From Hypomyces perniciosus (taxonomy: Eukaryota; Ascomycota; Sordariomycetes; Hypocreales; Hypocreaceae): 64,000 nt of DNA. This document shows positions 37,916-49,654 of this stretch, piece by piece (position 1 is the stretch's first letter; each line of letters starts with the position of its first letter). The stretch spans positions 1,039,501-1,103,500 of the forward strand of contig SPDT01000013.1 in the NCBI GenBank assembly GCA_008477525.1. The letters run 5' to 3'. The translations under genes and the position numbers were made by a program. The notes below the pieces were generated by a model, which was not told the DNA's origin, made no database searches, and saw nothing but the letters and a program-made list of their open reading frames with translations.

Positions 37916-38384
37916 TAAATGCGCTAGGCAGAGTTTTTTTCCTAGTTTAACTTTACAATTTAATATAGGCTAGGCAGTAAGGTAGCTGCTTTTAATGCAT
38001 TAAGCTGCAGGGAATAAAACCTTCTACTTAATAAAGGCAATAAGCGCGAACTAAGCCGCTATATATAATTTATCCTAGCTATACCAGCAATATAGCGATT
38101 TAAAGATAGCGATATTAATCTCCCTTTAATATATATATTTAATAGAAATAAGGAATTATAGGACCTATAAAACCTAATGATTTAAAAGGACCTAGTATAT
38201 TAATAGGTATATACTGCAGTTGAAAAAGAAGAGCGCTCTTTCCTTACAGACCTTTAATTTAAAGTATAGATATTAGAATATATAATCGATAAGGACTAGA
38301 GATTAATATTTTAAGACTGTATCTAGGTATTAGCTAAAATTAAAGAAAAAGGTGAAATGCTGCGTATTTATATTATATAAGCAG

Positions 38385-38800
38385 AATATAACGCTGCAGT
38401 TTTAGGCCATTTAGGTTATAATAGAACTTTAGCTATTATTTCCTATAGGTTTTTTTAGCTAGGAATTAGCAGTATAGTTTAATAATTCCTCTGTAACTGT
38501 AGTATATATAGAAAAAGAAAGGTATAGAGAAGCTATAAGTAAAGACTTTTTAAACTGTTACCTATTCTTTAATATATCTGCAGCGATTTAGCTATAGACT
38601 TTATAGTTAACCTATTACCTATAAGACTAATATAGGTATAATACTTTTAGGTTATTATTAATTAGTTTATTAAAAATATTACCTTTAAAGTAATAAAAAG
38701 TATAAAGGTAAAAGTATATATAAAAAGGTTCTTTTAATACTATTATTAGTTCTATAAAATACCTTGGTTTATAGTTAATAATTAAGGATTTAATTAAACT
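38385..38800 (+). other. Chromovirus integrase remnant
   Basis: HH-CC zinc-binding start (LGHLGYNRTLAIISYRFF ... NCSICRKRK) followed by CSDLAIDFIVNLLPIRLI, which matches the start of the DDE catalytic core. Many stops. Confidence 0.75.
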
Positions 38801-39474
38801 AGCCGCTTTTAAAAAGCTTTTTATAAACTAGCAGAAACCTAGTAACGCTTAAATATAGTATATTACTTATAGACTAACAGTAGATTAAAAAAGAGTAATT
38901 AAAAGATTTAAATATACCTTAAAGTATATATAAACTACTTTTAAAGCAATTAGGGAGACTTTTTCCTAGTAGTGTAACTAGCTTTAAATAACTGTAAATA
39001 TACAGCTATCTAAATAAGCCCCTTTTTCTTTAAATACAGCTATTATATAGAACCCCTTTAACTATATATAAAAGAAAATAAAGCTATTAGATTAAAGGAC
39101 CTAAAGAAGGCTATAAAAGAAATAGTTAAAAGACTAGAAAGAGTAACTGCCTTTGCTTAAACAGTACTTGCTATTATGCAATAACGCTATAAGGATTCCG
39201 CGAATTAGCAGTAAGGCCCTTTTAAAAGATATAAGGTAGGAAATAAAGTTTAGCTATACTTTAGCAACTATAATATTCCCTAGCCTTTTAAAAAGTTTAA
39301 TACTTTATATTATAAGTATATAGTAATAAAGGTTATTAGCCTTTATATAGTAGAATTAGGTATATTAACTGGTATATACCTGCAATTTTATATTAACCTG
39401 CTAAAAAGAGCAGCCAATAACCTTTTTCCAGGCTAGATTTTAAACGACCTTTAACTATTACCGATATAAGTGGA

Positions 39475-39690
39475 TGGCGAGGATAAATTAGAAGTTAAAG
39501 AGGTCCTCTGCGCGAGGATTAAGCAGTAAGGTCGCGGCTTTTTTTGCAAAGTATTAATATAGTGGAAAGGATATATAAAGCTAACCTAGGAACCGATATA
39601 TATACTTAAAGATACAGTAGCCCTTAATAACTATATATCTAAATATAGCCTAATTAAATCTAATAATAGGCCACTTAACAGCTATACGCC
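39475..39690 (+). other. Chromodomain remnant at the C-terminus of pol
   Basis: EVKEVLCARIK-stop-GRGFF ... WKGYIKLT-stop-EPIYILKDTVAL matches the chromodomain pattern (E-x-I-L-x-x-R ... WKGYxxxTWEP ... LxN). This places the element in the chromovirus branch, whose integrase tail targets heterochromatin. Confidence 0.75.
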
Positions 39691-39740
39691 AGTAAAGCAA
39701 TGGCGCCTAAGGAGAAAGCTACTGTAAAAAGGGGGGGTAA

Positions 39741-39965
39741 TATTATAGGCTAGGCTATGTCTCCCAGAATTACAACTATACTGAATCCGGAAATACGACT
39801 AATACTAGACCGCTTACCTAATTAGGAAACCACCTTGGCTATAACCCTATACGTATAACTATATAACATATATATAGCTAGTACAGAGCCTCCTTCCTTA
39901 GCTATAGATAGACAATACAGAAGTGCCCTAACTGCATACTTTCCAGTTAGGCTACACCCGTTACA
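39741..39965 (+). repeat. 3' LTR of the inner chromovirus
   Basis: Starts TATTATAGGCTAGGC, a fully C-to-T/G-to-A changed form of TGTCACAGGC, and ends CACCCGTTACA. Preceded by the polypurine tract, followed by duplicated ATATT. Confidence 0.92.
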
Positions 39966-41639
39966 ATATTATACTTAATAATATTTTAATGCCCTTTATC
40001 TTTAAAATATTATTTATTTAAGCTGCGCAGTTAATATTTAATTATATATTAAAGAATAGGGATTTATATATAAAATATAAAATAAAGAATATTTAAATTA
40101 TTACTTTAACTATTAAAGCTATTTATTAAGAATATAAAATAAAGGCATTATATAACTTAAAGCTAAAATAAATATTAACTTTATAGTTAAATATAAAGTT
40201 AATAAAGCGGAAAAAAGTATAAAAAACCTTTACTTTACTTTTAAGGAAAAGGTTTTATATAGACTATTAAAGTAAATTAGGGAGGATTTAATTTAGCTGC
40301 TATTAGCTAATAAGTTGAAAGATTAAATAAAAGCGATAAAGAAAGCAGTAAAGGAATTTAAAGGAGTAAAGGAATAAAGGAGAAAGTTTTAAAAGAGAGC
40401 GCGGAAGTGTAAGCGGATTAAAACTAATACTATATATAAAAAAAAGGGTATAAAAATCCATTTAATAAATAATACTTTATTTAATAGTTTTATTCCTGCT
40501 AAACGTCTTTATTAGAAATAAAAGAAGTAAGATAAAGTTAAAGATAATTTAGACTTTGTTACATTGTATATAAGGTCATTTATCCACGCAGATTGTGTGG
40601 AGCTTCACTTTTACTGGATTTATGGTCTGACAGACTTCAATACCCCTTTTACTAAATATATTGCTTTAAAGTTTTTACCGATTAAAGCTAGGTTAAGATT
40701 TATACTAAACTGCTTAGCAGTAATCTTAAAAATAATAGAAAAAAAATTAATAATATAAAAAACTGTAATTTTAATGTAAATCTTAAAAAATAAAGAAATA
40801 ATATTTTCCTGGGATTTTATAGAATATAGAAAGCTAGACTTTAAAATTGCCTTACTATAAACTATTTATATAATAAAGTATAATATTTAGTAAAACGGCA
40901 GTATCTTAATCTTTAAAGGTATAGAGAAGAAAGTAGTTAACCTGCTATAAATATATATTAAAAAAAGTCTTTTAAAGGAAGGCTATAGGCTATATAAAAA
41001 CCTATTTTTCCTAGTATAAAAAAATAGTAGCTTTTAGTTTATTAACTTTATTATATAAATAAATAAAGTAACTATTAAAGATATTTTTATTCTTTTAAGC
41101 GCAGATTAATTTAGTAAAGATTTTACAGGTTATATAATATTATTATTACTAGACTTTTCTTTAGGCTATAATTAAATCCCTTTTAATAAAAAAAGCTAAA
41201 ATATAACTATATTTATAAACTTTATTAGCCTTTTAAAATACTGCACTTTTTTAATAAATACTATAAACTTAATAGTGCAATTTCAGTATATTATTCTTTA
41301 AATACTATTTAATTTCATATTTATAATTTCCTTATTATTCTTACATAATATTATAATATAAGGTTTAAAGTCTATATATAGCGGTAAAGAAGTAATACTT
41401 AAAGTTTAATACTATATTTTAAAGCATTTGCAAAACTTAAATAAAACCCTAGTAAATATTAAATTATTAAGATATATAATTTCAGCAGTGAAATTAATCT
41501 TTTATTAAAAATCCATTAAATTAATAGGGTATTTATATAAAATAAAAGGGCATTAACTGGCTATAAGTAAGATTATTAAAATAAAAAAATAAAAAAACTA
41601 TAAAACAATTAATAAAATTTAATCTTTTTTTAGTTTAAT

Positions 41640-42220
41640 TAGCTACTATAAATACTAGATTCAACATTTCGCGTAGATTACTAAGCCTTTAATAACCCTA
41701 TCAAAGAAAAACGCGCTTTAAAAGTAAATTAAAAAATAACAGTAAACTATAAACTAGCTTAAAGAATTTATTACTTTAGCCTTAATAATACTAATATTAA
41801 ATATAAGTAAAAGATATAAAGAAATAATCTTTATAGTTAATGCTAATATAATAGGCTAAAGGGCTATTTTAATATAGATTATAAAAGGGAAAAAACGGTT
41901 AATTTAATATAAAAGTAGGTATTAGCTCCTATTAAAGATAAAGTATAATGCTATAAAAAAGGAATATAAAGCTTTACTTTAAGCCTTTAAAAGGCTGTAT
42001 ACTTATATCTATAGACTTTTATTTATACTAGAAATAAACACTAAAGTAGTTATTAATTAAATAAATAGTAGAATTAATAATATCTTAAGCAGGTATATAA
42101 CCTAATAGATTAATTATATTTTTCTTTTTAACTTTACAGTTAAATATATGCCTAGAAAGGATCATACTATAGCAGATATATTATCCTATAAATTAATAAC
42201 TGCTATAAATAAAGCTAAAG
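41640..42220 (+). other. RT/RNase H remnant of the outer element
   Basis: Reading through stops gives YYKYWIQHFA, ITKPLIALSKKNAL, IFIVNANIIG, KYNAIKKEYKALL, LFILEINTKVVIN and KYMPRKDHTIADILS. This is the Ty3/gypsy connection and RNase H region (family: F.KPLTxLTKK, DAS..G.GAVL, ETDA..L, VPGKxNxxADALSR). It differs from the inner chromovirus, so it belongs to another lineage. Confidence 0.65.
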
Positions 42221-45200
42221 CTAAGAAAAAAAGAGACTTAAAAGATTTTATTGATATATACTTCAATACTATTTTATTTATACTGCTAGAAGAAAAGTAT
42301 AGCGAGGAATTTTAATAAATTATATAATAGTTCTAAATAATATAAAAACTATTTAATCTCTTAGCTATAAACTTTTAGCGATTTAGGAATAAAGTAAAAA
42401 GGTTTATTATAAAAGATAAAAAGTTATAGGCAAAATTAATAAAACATTACCGCTAACTTACACTTATCTTTAATAGCCTAACCTTAAAGAAAATAGCTAT
42501 TTAGCAGTGCTATATTAAAATAGGCTATAAAGGCTAAAAGGTAACTTTCTAATTTTTAACAGAAAAATACTAATAGCTGTAGATATAGAATCATATATAT
42601 AAGGGAGTTATATTATACCCTTAATACTAAAGCTTTAATTTATATTGCCTTAAAGAGCCAGCTATTACAATGAAAGTAACTAGGCCTATAAAGAAGGTCT
42701 ATTTTAATATTGAATATATTTTAAGTAATTATAAATATATTTATTTAGTTAAAGGAAAATATAACTTTTATAAATAAATAAAAGTAAAACTTATATTTAC
42801 TTTATTATTAATAGTAATAATAAAGTTTATATTTAAATAAATATATACTAAAAAACTCGATAAAGTACTCTGCATTTTACCTATTATTTAGCTAAAACCT
42901 GATTTTTCCTTTAAAAGTAAAACTACTTACTTAGCGGCTAATTAGGTAAAATGAAGTCTATATAACAAAAGATTAATAAATAGCGTGTATCTATATACTT
43001 AAAAGAAAAAAGGAAAATATTAAAATAGCTTAAAAGAACGTAACTGTATTTTCTTAAATATTAGCTAAAAAGATAAATATTAATAATTAATATTTACTGT
43101 AAAAAGCAGTTAAATTACTCCTTTTTAGCAACTGTATCCTACTTTATAATATAAAGCACTAAAAGGACTTTTTAAAAAATATAAAACTAAAGATATATTA
43201 ACTAAGCCTATTTAAAATTAAATTTTAAGCAAATATAATAAAAGTATATAAATTAAAAAAGCTTTAAATTAAAGGCAATTTAAATAGTCCCTTTATTAAA
43301 AACCTAAAATAGAGATATAGTTATAAAAAGGGAATAAAATATATTCTTTAGCAGCTATAATAGTAATAGACTACATTTAAAAGCACATTTAATAAAACTA
43401 AAGATTATACTGGCTATAAAATAATATAAATAAAGCTTTAATATACTTTATCTATTTAAAAAGAGTATAAAAAAATTACTTATAAATATATGAAATCTCT
43501 GCTAAGATATAAATAGGCTTAAAAAGCTTTCCTTTAATAGCGTGTATAATATTTTAAAGATATAATCAAAAGCCTTTAAAAGTATAGCACTAAAAGTATT
43601 CTTTAAAGGTATAACTTTTTAGAAATAATAAAAGCAATAAAAATAATATAAATAAAGGGGAAAAAGTAATCTTTGAATAAATTGGCAAATTTAATTAACC
43701 GATATTAATATTACCTATAATCTAAATAGTAAAATACCTTTAAACCTAGATAAAGTTAAAATAAAGATACTAATTAAATAATACTTATTTATTAAAGCTT
43801 TATTTAAAGTAAATAATTAAATAAAAAGATAAAGTTAGGTTTAACTTTTCTAAAATAAAGAAATCTCGCTAAAGGTTTTCTCGCCTATAATATATATATT
43901 AATAAAGTTGGCTATATTAGGCAATTAATAATACGCTTTTTTAATAGGATCTTTTATAATTAAATAATAGTTAAAGAAAGATTAAAAAAAAAGAAAAAAG
44001 AGAAAGAAAAGAAAATAAAAAAATAAGTGAGTTATAGAAGTTACTTTAAAGGAGTAGTGATTTATATATAATAAAAAACCTACCTTATATATGAAACTAT
44101 ATACCTATACTTATAAAAAGATAAAAATAATATTATATTTTGCCTTTTTTTATTTATTTAAATATAATCCTGTTTTACTATAATTAAAATATTGCCTTTA
44201 CTTTAAATCCTGCATTAAAATTATTTAATTATACCCTTTTTCCTTCTTTATTATAATACTTTATTTAAAAAAAAACCTTTACTTTTTTATTTTTCTAGCT
44301 TATAGAAAATAAACTAAAAACTTTACTCTTTTATTATATTAGCTAAATATCCTTAAACTGCGCTAAAAACTTCTCTAAACTAAATAAATAAAACCTTACT
44401 ATTAATCTTATTATAAATTAATATAGCTATTAACTATCATAAATTTACCTTTAATTTAACTAGTATATTACTAGCTATTTATAACTATTAGTTAAAATAA
44501 TAATTACTTTAAGCTATATTTACTATAAGAATTTTATACTAATATTTAATTTTAAAGTAAATAAATAGCCCTTTTATATTAAAGATATTTATAATTTTTG
44601 ATATAACTTTTCCTATAAAAGATAAATATTAAACTTTACTTTAAAGGCAATATTTTATATAATAGTAAAAAGATTAGCAACTATTAAAGCAGCCTAAGCT
44701 GAAATTATAATACTTATAGATACTTTTAAAAGTACTTTTACCTTTAATTAAATAGTACTTTAAGCTTTTAGTATTTTTAATAAACTATAGAACTTTTAAT
44801 ACTTTATTAAAAGATAATAAATTTTTATAGGGTTAATTTATTTTTTTAAATACTAGTATATTTATATTTTTAATAAATGTAAATACTTTTACTATTTTAA
44901 CTTTTATAAATATAACTATAAACGCTAAGCGCAGCAGTTTTTTAATTTATAGGCTTATATAGTTAAAAAAGCTAGATTTCTTTATTTATTTAGCTTTTAT
45001 ATAATCTTATATATAAAATAACCTAAAGCTAATAAATATAGCTATTTAAAGTTATTTTAAATTTAATAAATGCTTTATAGATTTATTAATATTGAATTAA
45101 ATTAACTGGCAGGACCTTTAAGCAGGATCCCTATATCTTTGAGCTTTAGAAAGTATAGAATAATTAACTTAAAGGGATTTAAACTTTTACTCTAGGATTA

Positions 45201-46514
45201 ATATAAATACCTATACCTTAAATACTCAGTTAAAAACTGTATAGATATAATTTAAGTTTTTTATTAATTTTTAGCAGTAAATAAACTTATTATTATAAAT
45301 TTTAAAATAAATATTAAAGATATTTTACCTTTTTTAATTAAATACTATTTAATTAAGTTAAATTAAGGGTAATAGGCTCCCTTTAAAATAACTTATAAAA
45401 GGAATATAATAAAGATTAATAGTTAATGCCTAGCTAACCTAAAAATACCAGTAAATAACCCTATAAAAGAGAATAGGTTAATCTATTATAATAATAGTTT
45501 TTTTTAATAATTAATTACTTTTCTACCTTTGAGTATTTAAAAAAGATTTTAATAATAGCAGCTAATACTTAGAATGCAATTTCCTATAGTAATAATACTT
45601 ATACCCTTAATTATATAGCTAAGCTAGTTATAATAAAGGAAAAAAAAAGTATTTTCTTTTATTCTATAAATAGTATTAATAGCGAAAAAATAAAATAATA
45701 TTACTAGCCTAGTAATATAAGCAGTATTTTTTATAAAAATAATAGTAAAACTGGCAATTAAAAGTAAATTAATGCATTTTTTAATAACGCTATAACTTAT
45801 AAGACCTTTATTAACTATACTAGCTATTATTAATAATATTAAAACCTTAAATATAAAGTTAATTTTTTTTAAAAAAAGTAATAGCTTTTTTAGTATATTA
45901 AAATTTAATTAGGATTTAAAAGATAAAAAAGTTTTAAAAGTTATTACTAAATTTAACTGGTAAGTAATTAAAGATAATAAAAAGGCTTTTTTAAAACTAA
46001 GCAAAAAAAGGTAAATTATAATAGTAGTTTTTATAGCAGTAATAAAGAAAACTATACTCTAGTATTCCTAAATTTAATAAATTATAGCTTTAAATATATA
46101 CTGCAGCTTAACTTTGCCTAAGCTAATAGATAAATTAGCTTAAAACAATATCTAAAAATAAGTTTATATACCTATATAAATAATAAAACGTTTAATATAA
46201 AATAAATAGATAGTAGCTTAGAATGCTTAGCGATAAAGAGATTAGTAAAAAGGGACTATTTAATTATAATAATTTTAATAAAAGGGGAATAATTTAATAT
46301 AAATTAAATAAAGAGGAATTAATAATATAAATCGCTGTAGTTCTACTTTTCATTTTTTTTCATTTTTTTCTTTTAATAATACTTTTCTACTATTTTCTTA
46401 TATTATTTATATTCTTTTTTAAATATTACTATACTAGTATTAAAGGGATTTAATAGGCAAAGCGTTTTATTAAGATTCGCTATTTTTATTTGCGAATATT
46501 TATAAAAAAGGTTT

Positions 46515-46914
46515 TATTAAGGGTAATTAATATGTTTAATATACCTGTATTTTTCCTTTTAATTTACCTGAAAAGGTTAGCTGTTTATTTAAACAGCTAT
46601 TAAATTAAGAAAATATAAGAGTATAAAAATATATCGATAGATTTAATTTAATAAAAAATAACCTTTTTCCCCCTTTAATATATAACTTTACCTGTAAGAA
46701 TATAGCTGCTAAGGCGTATAAAGGTAATTATTAGTTGCTTTTAGCTGCTAGTATTATAATTAAATAATCTGCAGTATCTTTTAGTCCCTATATTACTTAA
46801 TCGCTGCTTTATGGTTCTGTTAGGAGCGCGGTTCCTGCGCTTGATACTAGTTGTTGTGTATGGGTGTATGTATGTATTGTGTATGTGTTTTGGAGTGTTA
46901 ATTCCCCCTTGACA
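46515..46914 (+). repeat. 3' LTR of the outer element
   Basis: Starts TATTAAGGGTAATTAAT (mutated) and ends TTCCCCCTTGACA (unmutated). The last 115 bp keep GC-rich, TG-rich sequence that is converted to TA in the 5' LTR. Confidence 0.82.
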
Positions 46915-46930
46915 AACTATAAATTATATA

Positions 46931-47093
46931 GCTCTATTTAACCTAACCGACTTAAATAACGCAAATTCAACTAACCTAGCCAACCTAAATAATATAGCTT
47001 TAAATAACGCAGCTTTAAATAATATAACTTTAAATAATACTATTTTATGTAATTTAGCTAACTTAAATAATATATCCTTAAAAGCCGGCTTTA
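46931..47093 (+). pseudogene. Pentapeptide-repeat protein remnant
   Basis: Directly after the outer 3' LTR an open stretch reads in five-residue periods: TDLNN, ANLNN, IALNN, AALNN, ITLNN, TILCN, ANLNN, ISLKA. This fits the A(D/N)Lxx pentapeptide repeat, which forms a quadrilateral beta-helix. The frame is open for about 54 codons in otherwise stop-dense sequence. The upstream part is not present left of the element, so the source gene is incomplete. In fungi such repeats sometimes follow NTPase domains; nothing of that kind is visible here. Confidence 0.55.
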
Positions 47094-47389
47094 TAATTCA
47101 TAGCGTTTAGATAATTTAGCTTAATAGTAAGCTAGCTAAATAAAGCACTATATTAATTAATATAGCTTTAAATTATTAAGCTAGCTATTAAATAAAGCTA
47201 TTAATTATTATATTATTTAAATTTATTATCAATATAATAGCAGGGATTATAAAGATAACTTAAAGTTAGGTTAGTTTTCTTTTTTAAAGGGGCATTTAAT
47301 ATATATAAAAGTATATGTTTTCTTTTTTTTTTTCCTTTTTTCTTTTTTCTTTTTTTTTTAGATTATTATATATTATATTTTTAAATTAA

Positions 47390-47740
47390 AGGAATTACTA
47401 GTACTAGGCTTTCAAGCTATTAGTAATAATAGTTTCATAAGTTGCTAATATATTAATAATCTTATATATAAAAATATTAATATAAAGTATGAAAACTTGA
47501 TATTACAAAAAGGAAATTAAATATATAGTATTTATAATATTTATTATAAATATTATATTAAATTTAAAGTATATAAAGTAATTAATTTTGGTTTAATTAT
47601 TATTATTAAAGATAAAAATGAATTTTTAATTTATATTAAAGTTCCTATCAAATTTAATCCCAGCATTAAATTTACCTTTAAATTTAGCTAAAATAGGAAA
47701 GTTATTTAATTATATTAAAATCTATACTTTTTAGCCCTTT
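47390..47740 (+). repeat. Decayed repeat B, copy 1
   Basis: AT-rich segment sharing a long alignable stretch with 47990-48340, including AATATTAATATAAAGTA, AAAAAGGAAATTA, TTTTAGTTTAATTATTATT-like and TTATTTAATTATA...AAAAT words. In translation both give GFSLIIIVKD-like and FxxxTKVP-like phrases, so the repeat once encoded protein. Confidence 0.6.
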
Positions 47741-47989
47741 TCTTTAATAAATTTATATAAATATTTATAAAGTGCTTATATACTGCTTTTTCTTTATATT
47801 AGCTATATATATATAAAAAAGCTATTATAATTTATTGTTGTTTATAAAATTAAGCTTTATTTATTCTCTCTTTATACTTTATATATATATACTATATTTT
47901 GTTATATATAATAATTAATAAAGCTTTAAATTATTTAAATAGTAATATTATATTTTTTACTTTTTATTATAGTTTCCTAAATATATATA

Positions 47990-48340
47990 TTTTCAAGTTA
48001 AAGGGACTACTATTTATAGGCTTTAAACCTATTATAAGTAAAGGTTTAGTATATTATTAATATACTAATAAGATTACAAGCGAAAATATTAATATAAAGT
48101 ACTAAAACTTAATATTATAAAAAGGAAATTAGTCATAATATTTATTTTAACTATTATCTTAAATTTAAAATAAGTATGGAAGCTAGTTTTAGCTTCATTA
48201 TTATTATTAAAGATTAAAAAAACTATTAATATATATTAAAATTCCTTTAAAACTTTATTTCAATATTAAACTTAAATCTAAGCTTAATTAAATACAAAGA
48301 TTATTTAATTATAGTAAAATATTTGTTAGCTTTCTTTTAA
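47990..48340 (+). repeat. Decayed repeat B, copy 2
   Basis: Second copy, same orientation, about 600 bp downstream of copy 1. Contains TATGGAAGCTAGTTTTAGCTTCATTATTATTATTAAAG-type sequence, here partly less mutated than copy 1. Confidence 0.6.
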
Positions 48341-49640
48341 ATAATAGAAATCTTTATTATTAAAACCTTGGCTTTACTTATATATTTAAAGGAATATAAT
48401 AAAGCCTTTTATTAGCTAATAACTTTATTAACTTTTATTTATACTTTATAAAGCTTTATTAAATTTAATAAAAGAGTTTTATTTATTATTAAGTTTTAAA
48501 TAATGTTAATTACATAATCTAATCTATATATAGATTTAGCAGATATATTTATAATTTATTGCATTTATAATTATAAAGGTTATATTAATTTTCATATATT
48601 AAATATATATAGCTTTATATATCTATTACTTTAATTACCTTTAACTATATTTTATTTTAAAATAGACTTTTACAAAAATATTTTATATTTATAAAACGCA
48701 GTAAAAGATAACTGCCTATAACCCTACGCCTAAAAAATACAGCAGGCTATATAAAAGTATTTATATTTTAAAGATCATAAAATTACCTTATAGCTATAAT
48801 ATATAAGCTAGCTGTAGTTTTTTTAAAACTAGCCTTTTAATATTATTGCTATAACAGTTTAATTACTTAAATTAGTTAAAGATAAGGATTCTTTTTTAAG
48901 ATATTAATAAAGTATATTACTTTAAAGCTTTACTATTAAAAAGGCTTAATTTTATTTTTTTATATAAGCTTTTAATTTAATATTTAATTTAATTAAAGTT
49001 ATATTAATATATATATATTGTAAGTCTTTTTAATGTTATACTTTCTAGATTATACCTATTTATATAAAATATATATTTATATAAAAGAGTTTTATTTACT
49101 ATATTTTCTAAGTTTAATAGTAAAAGCGATAATAATATTAAAATATATATTATATAAGGTTTTAGTTAAATAGAGTGAAAATAATATATTATATTTTTAC
49201 TTTAGCGTTTTAGCTGTAAAAGTAAATTAATAATAAAAATATAGCTATAGATAATAAATATAAAGGCAGTAAAGATAATTAATTTAAAAAGGATAATATT
49301 TTTAATAAAAAGTTTACAGATAATAAAGATTATTAAAATAATCAAGATAATAATAAAGACTACAATAATATATTAAAACCTAGCAGGTAATATAAACTCT
49401 TCTATATTTATTTACTTTATATCGATTATAGGCATTTACTAGCATTCTTTTATTAATTATTTAGTATAAAACTTTACCTTTATATTTGCCGCTTTAATCT
49501 AAGTTAACTAGCTTTTATTTCTTAAATATACCTTTCCTATCTATAGTATAGCTATATTACTCTCACTTATATTTAGCCAGCCCAAGATAGCTACCTATTT
49601 CAGCCAGATTAATTTACAGTAATTAAGATAAAATACCTAC
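48341..49640. repeat. Right part of the large AT-rich block
   Basis: Heavily decayed AT sequence without readable coding signatures, ending abruptly at about 49640 where normal composition resumes. Confidence 0.55.
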
Positions 49641-49654
49641 TTTAAGGATACTAT

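Larger units (their letters stand above)
34553..39965 (+). mobile_element. Inner Ty3/gypsy chromovirus, complete length 5413 bp, RIP-destroyed
   Basis: Full-length insertion with 225-bp LTRs (34553-34777 and 39741-39965) and identical 5-bp flanks ATATT at 34548-34552 and 39966-39970. A polypurine tract AAAAAGGGGGGG precedes the 3' LTR. The interior carries, in the Ty3/gypsy order, zinc knuckle, protease, RT, RNase H, integrase and a C-terminal chromodomain, each still recognisable but crossed by many stops. Changes are almost all of C-to-T or G-to-A type: zinc-knuckle His seen as Tyr, the catalytic FDD of RT seen as FNN. Copy-out retrotransposon, now inert. Confidence 0.92.
30395..46914 (+). 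mobile_element. Outer Ty3/gypsy-type LTR retrotransposon, RIP-destroyed, with nested insertion
   Basis: Two direct repeats of about 400 bp bound it: 30395-30796 and 46515-46914. Between them lie the inner element (34553-39965) and roughly 10.3 kb of heavily decayed sequence. 41640-42220 retains a Ty3/gypsy polymerase/RNase H reading. 10.3 kb is long for such an element, so other undetected insertions are possible. Five-base flanks (TACTT and AACTA) do not match, so the outer duplication is not confirmed; one end may have been rearranged. Confidence 0.7.

Noticed and set aside
40564..40758. 64-codon open frame inside the AT-rich block
   Set aside because: Chance survival of a short frame within decayed retrotransposon sequence; composition and length do not support a gene.
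47300..47370. Pyrimidine-rich TTTTTTCC runs as possible regulatory tract or CRISPR-like repeats
   Set aside because: Simple low-complexity sequence without regular spacing; no spacer-repeat structure.
27471..49640. Idea that the AT-rich block is a mitochondrial or plasmid insertion
   Set aside because: It contains LTRs with target duplications and readable Ty3/gypsy signatures and no mitochondrial genes; decay explains the composition.
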